Shown here: in pieces, positions 39,943 through 50,305 of the stretch
How the letters are laid out: the number at the start of each line of letters is the position of its first letter
How positions within the stretch are numbered: position 1 is the first letter of the stretch
NCBI RefSeq assembly: GCF_019857225.1
Contig: NZ_JAFJSY010000038.1
Span: 1 to 64,000, forward strand
Origin: Streptomyces plumbidurans
Lineage (GTDB): Bacteria; Actinomycetota; Actinomycetes; Streptomycetales; Streptomycetaceae
Length of the DNA stretch: 64,000 nt
Direction of reading: 5' to 3'
The notes under the pieces: generated by a model
Database searches by the model: none
Told to the model about the DNA's origin: nothing
The model's input: only the letters and a program-made list of their open reading frames with translations
Program-made: the position numbers and the translations under genes

Positions 39943-39946
39943 TCTG

Positions 39947-42508
<2,562 letters not shown>

Positions 42509-42541
42509 GCTTGAACCGATGAGAAAGGAGGGGCGTCGAGG

Positions 42542-43723
42542 ATGAGCACCAAGGACTTCATCGAGAAGGACTACTACAAGGTCCTCGGCGTCCCCAAGGA
42601 CGCCACCGAGGCCGAGATCAAGAAGGCGTACCGGAAGCTCGCCCGCGAGAACCACCCGGACGCCAACAAGGGCAACGCCAAGGCCGAGGAGCGCTTCAAG
42701 GAGATCTCCGAGGCGAACGACGTCCTCGGTGACCCCAAGAAGCGCAAGGAGTACGACGAGGCCCGCGCACTGTTCGGCAACGGCGGCTTCCGCCCGGGGC
42801 CGGGTGCGGGCGGCGGTTCGTTCAACTTCGACCTGAGCGACCTCTTCGGAGGCGGCGCCCAGGGCTCGGGCGGGAACTCCGGCGGCTTCGGCGGCGGGAT
42901 CGGTGACGTCTTCGGGGGCCTGTTCAACCGAGGCAGCTCCGGCACCACACGCGTGCAGCCCAGACGCGGCCAGGACATCGACACCGAGGTCAGCCTCAGC
43001 TTCACCGAGGCGATCGAGGGGGCGACGGTCCCGCTGCGCATGTCCTCGCAGGCGCCCTGCAAGGCCTGCTCCGGCACCGGCGACGCGAACGGCAACCCCC
43101 GGGTGTGCCCGACTTGCGTCGGCACCGGCCAGGTGGCGCGGGGCTCCGGCGGGGGCTTCTCCCTCACCGACCCCTGCCCGGACTGCAAGGGCCGCGGCCT
43201 GATCGCGGAGAACCCCTGCGAGGTCTGCAAGGGCTCGGGCCGCGCCAAGTCGTCCCGGACCATGCAGGTCCGTATCCCGGCCGGGGTCTCGGACGGCCAG
43301 CGCATCCGGCTGCGCGGCAAGGGCGCACCGGGCGAGCGGGGCGGCCCCGCGGGCGATCTGTACGTCACGGTGCACGTCTCCGCGCACCCGGTCTTCGGCC
43401 GCAAGGGCGACAACCTCACCGTCACCGTCCCGGTGACGTTCGCGGAGGCGGCCCTCGGCGGCGAGGTCAGGGTGCCCACCCTGGGCGGCCCGCCCGTCAC
43501 CCTGAAGCTGCCGCCGGGCACGCCCAACGGCCGCACCATGCGCGCCCGCGGCAAGGGCGCGGTCCGCAAGGACGGCACCCGCGGCGACCTTCTGGTCACC
43601 GTCGAGGTGAGTGTCCCCGCGGACGTGACGGGGAAGGCTCGTGACGCACTCGAGGCGTATCGCGAGGCAACCGCGGCTGAGGATCCGCGGGCGGAGCTGT
43701 TCAAGGCCGCGAAGGGAGCTTGA
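42542..43723 (+). CDS. dnaJ: DnaJ, Hsp40 co-chaperone (class I)
   Basis: 393 residues. J domain with the HPD in ARENHPDANKGN, Gly/Phe-rich region (~90-150), four zinc repeats CKACSGTG, CPTCVGTG, CPDCKGRG and CEVCKGSG, then the C-terminal beta domains (VRIPAGVSDGQRIRLRGKGA, LPPGTPNGRTMRARGKGAVR). Stimulates DnaK ATPase and delivers substrates. AGGAGGGG precedes the ATG. It is the DnaJ1 type, encoded with hspR. Confidence 0.98.
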   Translation: MSTKDFIEKDYYKVLGVPKDATEAEIKKAYRKLARENHPDANKGNAKAEERFKEISEANDVLGDPKKRKEYDEARALFGNGGFRPGPGAGGGSFNFDLSDLFGGGAQGSGGNSGGFGGGIGDVFGGLFNRGSSGTTRVQPRRGQDIDTEVSLSFTEAIEGATVPLRMSSQAPCKACSGTGDANGNPRVCPTCVGTGQVARGSGGGFSLTDPCPDCKGRGLIAENPCEVCKGSGRAKSSRTMQVRIPAGVSDGQRIRLRGKGAPGERGGPAGDLYVTVHVSAHPVFGRKGDNLTVTVPVTFAEAALGGEVRVPTLGGPPVTLKLPPGTPNGRTMRARGKGAVRKDGTRGDLLVTVEVSVPADVTGKARDALEAYREATAAEDPRAELFKAAKGA

Positions 43724-43728
43724 GAGAG

Positions 43729-44178
43729 ATGGACGGCCGTCGACGCAATCCGTACGAACTGACCGAGGAGACCCCGGTCTACGTCATCTCGGTGGCGGCC
43801 CAGCTCTCCGGCCTGCACCCGCAGACCCTGCGCCAGTACGACCGGCTCGGCCTGGTCTCTCCCGACCGCACCGCCGGCCGCGGCCGGCGTTACTCGGCCC
43901 GCGACATCGAACTGCTGCGCACCGTGCAGCAGTTGTCGCAGGACGAGGGCATCAACCTGGCCGGCATCAAGCGGATCATCGAGCTGGAGAACCAGGTCGC
44001 CGCGCTCCAGCAGCGCGTCGCCGAACTCCAGACGGCGGTCGAGGGCGCGGCGGCCGCGATGCAGCAGCGCGAGGCGGCGGTGCACGCGTCGTACCGCCGC
44101 GACCTGGTGCCGTACCAGGAGGTGCAGCACACCAGCGCGCTGGTGGTGTGGCGGCCCAAGCGACAGCAGTCGGACTGA
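43729..44178 (+). CDS. hspR: HspR, MerR-type heat-shock repressor
   Basis: 149 residues. MerR-like HTH: YVISVAAQLSGLHPQTLRQY, DRLGLVSPDRTAGRGRRYSA, RDIELLRTVQQLSQDEGINL; then a coiled coil ELENQVAALQQRVAELQTAV and a C-terminal tail. Binds HAIR sites in front of dnaK and clpB in this window and represses them with DnaK. The ATG at 43729 lies 5 bp after dnaJ, so it is the last gene of the operon and autoregulated. A terminator hairpin follows at 44199. Confidence 0.97.
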   Translation: MDGRRRNPYELTEETPVYVISVAAQLSGLHPQTLRQYDRLGLVSPDRTAGRGRRYSARDIELLRTVQQLSQDEGINLAGIKRIIELENQVAALQQRVAELQTAVEGAAAAMQQREAAVHASYRRDLVPYQEVQHTSALVVWRPKRQQSD

Positions 44179-44198
44179 CACATTCCGTCACATCGCGG

Positions 44199-44227
44199 CA
44201 GGGGTCCGGAGACATTCCGGGCCCCTG
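44199..44227 (+). terminator. Terminator hairpin of the dnaK operon
   Basis: CAGGGGTCCGG (44199-44209) pairs with CCGGGCCCCTG (44217-44227) with one mismatch and a 7-nt loop; TGTGTCATG follows, a weak U-tract as is usual in Streptomyces. Confidence 0.75.
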
Positions 44228-44307
44228 TGTCATGTGCGGGGGCCGTCCGTCTTGCGTCAAGGACGTGGCCGGACTCTAACGTTGACATCTCATTACCTGG
44301 TTATTCC

Positions 44308-44336
44308 TTGACGATCGTGTGAAGAAAGCGTTGGCT
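44308..44336 (+). promoter_or_regulatory. Candidate promoter of sugar-binding lipoprotein gene 2
   Basis: TTGACG (44308-44313), 17 nt, TTGGCT (44331-44336), then CCTTCACC: the same two hexamers and spacing as before the paralogue at 817. A further TTGACA lies at 44282. Confidence 0.5.
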
Positions 44337-44384
44337 TCCTTCACCTGGGCCGCCTCAAGCACCCTTGTCCGGAAGGTCAACGCA

Positions 44385-45503
44385 GTGAACACCCGCACCC
44401 GTCGTATCGCCCTGTGCACCGCAGTAGCCGCGACCAGCCTGTCTCTCTCGTCCTGCGGCGTGCTGAACGTGTCGGGGGACAGCAGCTCGGCGAGCCCGAC
44501 GAAGGGCAACGACGTCACCATCGGTCTGCTGCTGCCGGAGACGGCCAACACGCGGTACGAGGACTTCGACTACCCCATCATCAAGAAGCAGGTCGCCTCG
44601 CTGACCAAGCAGCAGGGGAAGGTCGACTACAAGAACGCGGACCAGAACGCGGGCAAGCAGGCGAGCCAGATGCAGGAGATGATCGACAACAAGGTCGACA
44701 TCATCGTGCTGGACGCCGTGGACGCGCACGCCATCGCGGGCGAGGTGAAGAAGGCCAAGGACGCGGGCATCCCGGTCATCGCCTACGACCGCCTGGCCGA
44801 GGGCCCCATCGACGCGTACGTCTCCTTCGACAACGAGCTCGTCGGCGAGGTCCAGGGCCGCTCGCTGCTCGACGCGCTGGGCAGCGACGTCAGCACCTCC
44901 GACAAGATCGTGATGATGAACGGCTCGCCCACCGACCCCAACGCCAAGCAGTTCAAGGCGGGCGCGCTGTCCGAGCTCAAGGGCAAGGTGACGATCGCCG
45001 AGTCCTACGACACCAAGGACTGGGACCCGAAGAACGCCCAGGCCAACATGTCCGAGGCGATCAAGGCGGTCGGCAAGAACGACATCGCGGGCGTCCTTTC
45101 CGCCAACGACGGCATGGCGGGCGGCATCGTCGCGGCCATGCAGAACGCGGGCATCAGCAAGCTGCCGCCGCTGACCGGACAGGACGCGGAGCTGACGGCC
45201 GTGCAGCGGATCGTCTCCGGCGAGCAGTACATGAGCGTCTACAAGTCGTACCCGCAGGAGGCCCAGGCGGCCGCTCAGATGGCCGTCGCCAAGGTGCAGG
45301 GCAAGGACATCGAGTTCGACGCGCTGACCCAGGACACGGTCGACAGCCCCACGAACAAGGACATCCGGGCGCAGCTCGTCACCGTGACCGCGCTGACGCG
45401 CAAGAACATCAAGTCGACGGTGGTCGCGGACGGCATCTACAAGGTCTCGCAGATCTGCACCTCGAAGTACGCCTCGGAGTGCGCCGCGATCGGCTTGAAG
45501 TGA
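44385..45503 (+). CDS. Sugar ABC-transporter substrate-binding lipoprotein, paralogue 2
   Basis: 372 residues, clear paralogue of the gene at 817, with the same order of blocks: VTIGLLLPETANTRYEDFDY, IIVLDAVDAHAIAG, AGIPVIAYDRLAEGPIDAYV, SFDNELVGEVQGRSLLDALG, SANDGMAGGIVAAMQNAG and LTGQDAELTAVQRIVSGEQY. Lipobox LSLSSC (Cys24). GTG 44385 has GGAAGG upstream. No permease or ATPase gene is near this copy either. The two paralogues keep their promoter hexamers and C-terminus (CAAIGL), so they probably answer the same signal and may bind related sugars. Confidence 0.92.
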   Translation: MNTRTRRIALCTAVAATSLSLSSCGVLNVSGDSSSASPTKGNDVTIGLLLPETANTRYEDFDYPIIKKQVASLTKQQGKVDYKNADQNAGKQASQMQEMIDNKVDIIVLDAVDAHAIAGEVKKAKDAGIPVIAYDRLAEGPIDAYVSFDNELVGEVQGRSLLDALGSDVSTSDKIVMMNGSPTDPNAKQFKAGALSELKGKVTIAESYDTKDWDPKNAQANMSEAIKAVGKNDIAGVLSANDGMAGGIVAAMQNAGISKLPPLTGQDAELTAVQRIVSGEQYMSVYKSYPQEAQAAAQMAVAKVQGKDIEFDALTQDTVDSPTNKDIRAQLVTVTALTRKNIKSTVVADGIYKVSQICTSKYASECAAIGLK

Positions 45504-45858
45504 TCGCTCCCGCCTCCCGGTGACACCCGTACGACGATGCCGCCGACGGCCCTCGCGGTGAGCCGCGCGCCGTCAGGCGGCAGTGTCGTATTTGCGAACG
45601 CGACGTTGCGCGACCGCCTTTGACGTCTCACCGGAGTCCCTGACTTCGCCCCCGGCCCGGACCGTATCGCGCCATCGCCGGCCCGGATTCCGGCTCCCGC
45701 GCCCCGCCCTGCCCCAAGAGACCGTCAGGTTGTTGCAATGTGACGGGATGAGGACCGTATAAAACGGGAGTTAAGGGTGTTTAACGGCGCCGACGCGGTG
45801 TCGAGCCGTGTTGCGGAGCCGGTCCCGTCCGCGCATAGTTGCGCTGCGAAGGGCGGCG
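45504..45858. other. Intergenic region with terminator-like hairpin and promoter
   Basis: No gene. 45539-45581 can fold: GCCGCCGACGGC pairs with GCCGTC-A-GGCGGC (one bulged A), with a nested CGCGG/GCCGCG hairpin, suited to terminate the sugar-binding gene. Further on, TTGCAA (45733-45738) and TATAAA (45758-45763) lie 19 nt apart, a plausible promoter for the LuxR-type gene at 45859; TATAAA is unusually AT-rich here. Confidence 0.6.
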
Positions 45859-46923
45859 ATGTCGGGGGTGGGATGGGCGATGGCCGGGCACGGGACGGAC
45901 GGGCATCCACACGGTGCTGACCGACTGTGCGAGGCCGGGGAGCGCGTGTACTCCCGGGCCGTACGGCGCGGCCGTGTGCCGCGCCCCGACGCCGGACCGG
46001 TGCCGTGTCTGCTGGAGCTGGCCCTGCTGCATCCGGACCCCGACGACATGGACTGGCTGGTCCCTACGTCGCCGCAGGAGGTCATGACACGGCTGCTGCG
46101 CGGGGTCTACGACGAGGTCAGCGCGAGTCAGCGCAAAGTGGGCGCCGTGGTCGCCGCCGTCGAGCGGTACGCGGGCCTGGGCCCCGCGACGCAGACGGGA
46201 CCCGGCGTGGCCGAGGGCACCGCGATCCGGGTGCTGGACGGGCTCTCGCGCATCCAGGCCGCGATGGACGAGGCGACCGAGGCGTGCACGACGGAGGTCC
46301 TCACCGTCCAGCCGGGCGGCATCCGCCCCGAGGACGAGCTGACCGAGGGGCTGCACCGGGCGCTCGCCCTGCGCGGGCGGGGCGTTCAGATGCGGGACCT
46401 GTACACCCATGTGGCCCGGCACGGCCAGGGCCTGCTCAACTACCTGGAGCTGATGGGCGGTTCGGTCGAGGCGCGCACCCTGGACGAGGTGATCGACCGG
46501 CTGATCCTCTTCGACCGCAGGGTGGCCTTCATCCCCGCCAACGCCGACCGCACCCTCGCCCTGGAACTGCGCCACCCGGCCCTGGTCGGGTATCTGGTCA
46601 CGGTCTTCGAGCGGCTGTGGCGGCTGGCGATCCCGCTGACCGCCCCGCTGCCCGACACCGGCATCGAGGGCATCTCGCACCGCGAGCAGTCCATCGCGGC
46701 GCTGCTGGCGGAGGGCCACCAGGACGCGGTGATCGCGGAGCGGCTCGGCATAAGCGTCCGCACCTGCCGCGCCCACATCGCCCGGCTCTCCGAGACCCTC
46801 GGCGCGGCCAGCCGCACCCAACTCGGCGTCCGCATCGCCCAGGTGGGCCTGGACGCCCCGCGTCACCCCGCCGACGCCGGTCCCGTCACCCTTCCCGGTC
46901 AAGAATCCCGGACCGCCCGATGA
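45859..46923 (+). CDS. LuxR-type regulator with TrmB/PLD-like sensor domain, paralogue 1
   Basis: 354 residues. N-terminal helical region (DRLCEAGERVYSRAVRRGRV), a middle domain with LDGLSRIQAAMDEATEACTT, EVLTVQPGG and EARTLDEVIDRLILFDRRVA, FIPANADRTLALELRHPALV, and a C-terminal HTH (SHREQSIAALLAEGHQDAVI, AERLGISVRTCRAHIARLSE). The middle resembles the phospholipase-D-like effector domain of TrmB-type sugar sensors; its ligand is unknown. ATG 45859 has AAGGG; ATG 45880 aligns better with the paralogues. Its end overlaps paralogue 2 (convergent) by 38 bp. Confidence 0.85.
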   Translation: MSGVGWAMAGHGTDGHPHGADRLCEAGERVYSRAVRRGRVPRPDAGPVPCLLELALLHPDPDDMDWLVPTSPQEVMTRLLRGVYDEVSASQRKVGAVVAAVERYAGLGPATQTGPGVAEGTAIRVLDGLSRIQAAMDEATEACTTEVLTVQPGGIRPEDELTEGLHRALALRGRGVQMRDLYTHVARHGQGLLNYLELMGGSVEARTLDEVIDRLILFDRRVAFIPANADRTLALELRHPALVGYLVTVFERLWRLAIPLTAPLPDTGIEGISHREQSIAALLAEGHQDAVIAERLGISVRTCRAHIARLSETLGAASRTQLGVRIAQVGLDAPRHPADAGPVTLPGQESRTAR

Positions 46924-47866
46924 GATAACCGAGCTGCGCCCGGCTCTCACTGCCCAGCGTGGCCGCCAGCTTCGCGATGTGCACCCGCGCGGTCCGCACG
47001 TTCATCCCGAGCCGCTCGGCGATGTCGGTGTCGGTGTGGCCTTCGACGAGGAGGGCGGCTATGGCGCGTTGGCGGGGGGTGAAGCCGCCGGGGGCGGCGC
47101 GGGTGGCGGCGGTGGGGTGCATGGGCGTGGCCAGGTGCCAGAGCCGGTCGAAGGTGGTGGCGAAGTACTCGATCAGGACCGGGTGCCGGACTGCGAGGGC
47201 GAGGGTGCGGTCGGCGTTCGCCGGGATGAAGGCCACCGTGCGGTCGATCACGATGAGGCGCTCGGTGATCTGGTCGAGGGTGCGGGCCTCGGCGTCGCCG
47301 GTCAGCTGCTCGTAGCGCGCGGTCACGGCGGGCGAGTACCGCTGTGTGTGCTGGTAGAGCGTGCGGATACGGCCTCCGCGGTCGAGCAGGTCCTGGTCGC
47401 GGCCCAGGCTCTTGGCCAGGCGCTCGGCGGGGCTGCGGCCGTCGTAGGGCTGGATCGCCAGCAGCTCGTGGCGGGCGTCGGCCATGGCCTCGGCGATGGC
47501 CTCGTTGATCCGGTCGAGCCCGCCGACGACGTCGATGTCCGGCCGCTGCGCTGTTCCCGCCGGCTGCCCACCGATGCTCATGAGCGGCTCGAACGTCTCC
47601 ACCAGCCGTTGCTCGCGCTGCCGTTCACCGGCGATGCGGTCCGCCGAGGTGCGCAGCAGGCGGTGCAGGGCGACGGCCGGGGCGACGGGCTCAAGACGGC
47701 CGGTCCCGGTGACGCAGGGACGCAGCAGCCCGAAGGCGACGAGACAGGGGGAGGCGTCGGCGTCCGCGCTGCTCACCTGCCCTTCGCGCAGGGCGCGTCC
47801 GTACAGGTCCAGACCTGCTCGGCACAGGTCCTCCGGTCCGTGGTCCGGATGTGTCGCCGGACTCAT
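46886..47866 (-). CDS. LuxR-type regulator, paralogue 2
   Basis: 326 residues with the same architecture: PEDLCRAGLDLYGRALREGQ, VVGGLDRINEAIAEAMADAR, LLAIQPYDGRSPAERLAKSL, RTLDQITERLIVIDRTVAFI, PANADRTLALAVRHPVLIEY, and HTH FTPRQRAIAALLVEGHTDTD then IAERLGMNVRTARVHIAKLA. ATG 47866 follows GGGAGG at a good distance; GTG 47881 would add five residues. Lies 19 bp downstream of paralogue 3 on the same strand, so the two may be co-transcribed. Confidence 0.85.
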   Translation of the reverse strand: MSPATHPDHGPEDLCRAGLDLYGRALREGQVSSADADASPCLVAFGLLRPCVTGTGRLEPVAPAVALHRLLRTSADRIAGERQREQRLVETFEPLMSIGGQPAGTAQRPDIDVVGGLDRINEAIAEAMADARHELLAIQPYDGRSPAERLAKSLGRDQDLLDRGGRIRTLYQHTQRYSPAVTARYEQLTGDAEARTLDQITERLIVIDRTVAFIPANADRTLALAVRHPVLIEYFATTFDRLWHLATPMHPTAATRAAPGGFTPRQRAIAALLVEGHTDTDIAERLGMNVRTARVHIAKLAATLGSESRAQLGYLIGRSGILDREG

Positions 47867-47885
47867 CGTGTCCCTCCCCACGGAT

Positions 47886-48866
47886 TCAGACGTCCTGCTC
47901 CAGGAGCCCCGACTGCGCGATGAGGAAGCCGAGTTGGGCCCGGCTTCCGCTGCCCAGGGCCGTCGCGAGCTTGGCGATGTGGGCGCGGCAGGTGCGCACG
48001 TTCATGCCCAGCCGCCGGGCGATGGCCTCGTCGACATGGCCCTCGACGAGCAGTTTGGCGATGGAGTGCTGGATCTCCGTGATGCCGTCGGGGGCGGTCT
48101 CGTAGGGGGCGCCGGCGCTCAGCGGGACCGCGCGGCTCCACATGAACTCGAACACCTTGATCAGATAGCGGACGAGCCCCGGATGCCGGAGTTCGAGGGC
48201 GATCGCGCCGTCGTCGCGGGTCGGGATGAAGGCCACCGTCTCGTCGCAGATGATCAGTCGTTCGACGAGTTCGTCGATGGTGCGGTACTCCACCTTGCCG
48301 TCGGTGAACTGGGCGACGTAGGCGAGGGTTTCGGGGCTGTAGCGGGCGGGGTGCTGGTAGAGCGTGCGGATGCGGCAGCCGCGTTCGATCAGCGGCCGGT
48401 CGCGGTTCAGTCCCTGCGCCAGTGTGTGCTCGAGCCGGCGGCGGCTCGGCTGGACGGTGAGCATCTCGGTGTGACACTGGGACGTGGCGAGATCGAGCGC
48501 CGCGTTGATCCGGTCGAGTCCTTCCAGCACCGTGATGGAGTGGGTCGGTGTGGTCGACTGGGCGCTGAGTGCCATGAACGGCTCGAAAGCGTCGGCGAGT
48601 TCGATGGACATCCGCCTGCGCTGGGTGATCTCGTTCTCGATCGGTGTGAGGCGCTGGGCGAGCGCGACCGAAGGGGGTACCGGGCGCAGCCAGTTCGGGT
48701 CGTCGGGATCGGGATGAAGCAGGGCGAACTCCATCAGGCAGGGCGCCGGTTCCACATCGGTGCGGGCTATGCGTCCCGTCCGGAGTGCGTTGCCGTAGAG
48801 GCGGCGGCCATCCTCGCACAGGTCGGTCAACCCATGGGGATGTGTCCGCTTAGTCTCATTTATCAC
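47886..48866 (-). CDS. LuxR-type regulator, paralogue 3
   Basis: 326 residues: HGLTDLCEDGRRLYGNALRT, VLEGLDRINAALDLATSQCH, TEMLTVQPS, YRTIDELVERLIICDETVAF, IPTRDDGAIALELRHPGLVR, and HTH GITEIQHSIAKLLVEGHVDE then AIARRLGMNVRTCRAHIAKL. GTG 48866 with GGAGATCTG upstream. It diverges from the DSTW-repeat gene across a 116-bp region, so it is well placed to control that gene. Confidence 0.85.
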   Translation of the reverse strand: MINETKRTHPHGLTDLCEDGRRLYGNALRTGRIARTDVEPAPCLMEFALLHPDPDDPNWLRPVPPSVALAQRLTPIENEITQRRRMSIELADAFEPFMALSAQSTTPTHSITVLEGLDRINAALDLATSQCHTEMLTVQPSRRRLEHTLAQGLNRDRPLIERGCRIRTLYQHPARYSPETLAYVAQFTDGKVEYRTIDELVERLIICDETVAFIPTRDDGAIALELRHPGLVRYLIKVFEFMWSRAVPLSAGAPYETAPDGITEIQHSIAKLLVEGHVDEAIARRLGMNVRTCRAHIAKLATALGSGSRAQLGFLIAQSGLLEQDV

Positions 48867-48982
48867 CAGATCTCCACCCCCCAGGGTCCTGAACGTGCAG
48901 GAACATGATGCATCGTTTGTGTGGCCATGACGTGCCGGAATGGGCCATCGTCTTATTCGGACGGGGGAGAGGTGACCTTCAA

Positions 48983-49264
48983 ATGAGGACGAAGCCGACT
49001 ATGCATAAGAGAATGCTTCGCTCGGCGCTTGTCGCCGCCTTCTCCGCCGCCTTGGCCTTCGGAGCGCTGAGCGGTCTCGCGGGGGCGAAGAGCGATGGTG
49101 CGCAGGACAGCACGTGGAAGACGACTTCCGTGTCGGCCGCCGGCAACGGCGACAGCACGTGGATCGTCGCGGCGTCCGGTACCCCGGGAGACAGCACATG
49201 GGTCGCTCCTGCGGACAGCACATGGGTCGCCCCCGGCGACAGCACCTGGATCGCCGGGTCATGA
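48983..49264 (+). CDS. Small secreted protein with five DSTW repeats
   Basis: 93 residues. Sec signal peptide: basic MRTKPTMHKRMLR, hydrophobic SALVAAFSAALAFGALSGLA, cleavage near AGA/AKA (~35). The ~58-residue mature part is Gly/Ser/Ala/Pro-rich with DSTW at residues 42, 57, 70, 78 and 86; the last three are 8 residues apart (DSTWVAPA, DSTWVAPG, DSTWIAGS). Evenly spaced single Trp residues in a flexible chain suggest a modified or wall-binding peptide, or a precursor cut between repeats. GAGAGGTG precedes the ATG. The stop overlaps the next ATG (ATGA), so it is co-translated with the Rieske-like gene. Function unknown. Confidence 0.8.
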   Translation: MRTKPTMHKRMLRSALVAAFSAALAFGALSGLAGAKSDGAQDSTWKTTSVSAAGNGDSTWIVAASGTPGDSTWVAPADSTWVAPGDSTWIAGS

Positions 49265-49596
49265 CCACTCCACCCGACGACCGCTCCTTCCGTCGCGAAA
49301 TGGCCACGGCCTACCGCTCGGGCTGGCACTTCATCGACCTCGTCACCGCGATCCCCCACACCGGTGACTCGTTGATGGTGACCGTCTTCGGTGAGCCCGT
49401 GGTCGTCACGCGCGACGAGGACGAGGACGTACGGGCGTACCGGTGTCTGCGACGGCCTCGGGGGGCGCCGCAGCCCGTGCGATGTGCCATCCGGTACGGA
49501 ATGATCTTTGTGAACCTGGACCAGCGAGACCACCGGCTGGTGGAACCGGAAACCCCCGATGTTCGGACCATCTCAGCCACCCCCCGCAGTGCCTGA
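49261..49596 (+). CDS. Short Rieske-like protein with both cluster His replaced by Arg
   Basis: 111 residues. It follows the N-terminal Rieske part of ring-hydroxylating oxygenases: AYRSGWHFIDLVTAIPHTGD, SLMVTVFGEPVVVTRDEDED, VRAYRCLRRPRGAPQP, CAIRYGMIFVNLDQRD. The [2Fe-2S] motif C-x-H...C-x2-H appears as C62-L-R64 ... C75-A-I-R78: both Cys kept, both His now Arg, with the loop between them shortened. The catalytic non-haem iron domain is absent. It may bind an altered cluster, none, or act as a binding protein for the DSTW peptide encoded upstream, with which it overlaps by 4 bp. Confidence 0.65.
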   Translation: MTTPPDDRSFRREMATAYRSGWHFIDLVTAIPHTGDSLMVTVFGEPVVVTRDEDEDVRAYRCLRRPRGAPQPVRCAIRYGMIFVNLDQRDHRLVEPETPDVRTISATPRSA

Positions 49597-49744
49597 CGCG
49601 AATCCCCCGTCGTAACAGTTCGCTCAGGTGCTTCCCCCCGCAGCGGCGTCACCGTGACCTGAACACGGTGACGCCGCTGCAGTTTTGGGCGACATTTCGG
49701 GGAATCGACGTATTCGGCCATGGTCGTTTCCTGACCGAAAACAA

Positions 49745-50158
49745 TCATCCGCGTCCCATCGCCCGGGTCAGCCCGATCTCGATCACCACGCGGGACGGAT
49801 TGGGCCTCGGGGTGCGGCCGTAGCGCTCGGCGTAGCGCCGCTCGGCCTCCGCGACCCGGTCCCGGTCCGTGCGTACGACGGCCCGGCCCTCCAGCGTCGC
49901 CCAGCGCGCCCCCTCCACCTGGCACACGGCGACCCGCGCCCCCTCGGCCCCGGCCGCCAGCACGTTCTGCACCTTCGTGCTCGCCTTGTCCGCGATCACC
50001 CGGGCCAGCCGGGCCCCGGGATCGTAGGTGACCCCGACGGGCACGACGTGCGGGCTGCCGTCCGGGCGCGGAGTCGTCAGCGTGCACAGGTGCCGTTCCT
50101 GCCAGAAGTCGAGGCACGCGGCGTCCGGTGCGCCGGGGTCCTGCGGATAGCTCGCCAT
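49745..50158 (-). CDS. Pyridoxamine 5'-phosphate oxidase-like flavin/F420 (PPOX) protein
   Basis: 137 residues, split-barrel fold: FWQERHLCTLTTPRPDGSPH, VVPVGVTYDPGARLARVIAD, KASTKVQNVLAAG, GARVAVCQVEGARWATLEGR, AERRYAERYGRTPRPNPSRV. Actinobacterial members of this TIGR03618/Rv1155-like type use F420 or FMN. Substrate unknown. ATG 50158 gives MASYPQD; TAAGTT 8 nt upstream (50167-50172) suggests a leaderless start. Divergent from clpB; the HAIR at 50198 lies between the two. Confidence 0.85.
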   Translation of the reverse strand: MASYPQDPGAPDAACLDFWQERHLCTLTTPRPDGSPHVVPVGVTYDPGARLARVIADKASTKVQNVLAAGAEGARVAVCQVEGARWATLEGRAVVRTDRDRVAEAERRYAERYGRTPRPNPSRVVIEIGLTRAMGRG

Positions 50159-50197
50159 GAGTCCGGAACTTAGTCCTTGAGACCTCGCGGGCGTCGA

Positions 50198-50218
50198 CTT
50201 GAGTGGAATAGACTCAAC
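50198..50218. promoter_or_regulatory. HAIR (HspR operator) of clpB
   Basis: CTTGAGT-GGAATAG-ACTCAAC, one mismatch from the HspR consensus, 88 bp before the clpB GTG. A lone half site TTGAGT follows at about 50234. clpB is a known HspR target in Streptomyces. The site is also only 40 bp from the divergent PPOX start. Confidence 0.88.
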
Positions 50219-50305
50219 TTTGTGTACGCTGATTGAGTCAGTACTGGGAGACCTGTGGCCGACGGCTGACATCAGGACGGCTGACATCAGGAGGAGAGCG
50301 CGACA

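Noticed and set aside
48983-49264. Firm call of the DSTW protein as a RiPP precursor
   Set aside because: It has a Sec signal peptide and no recognised modifying enzyme beyond a Rieske-like protein with altered ligands; kept as a hypothesis only.
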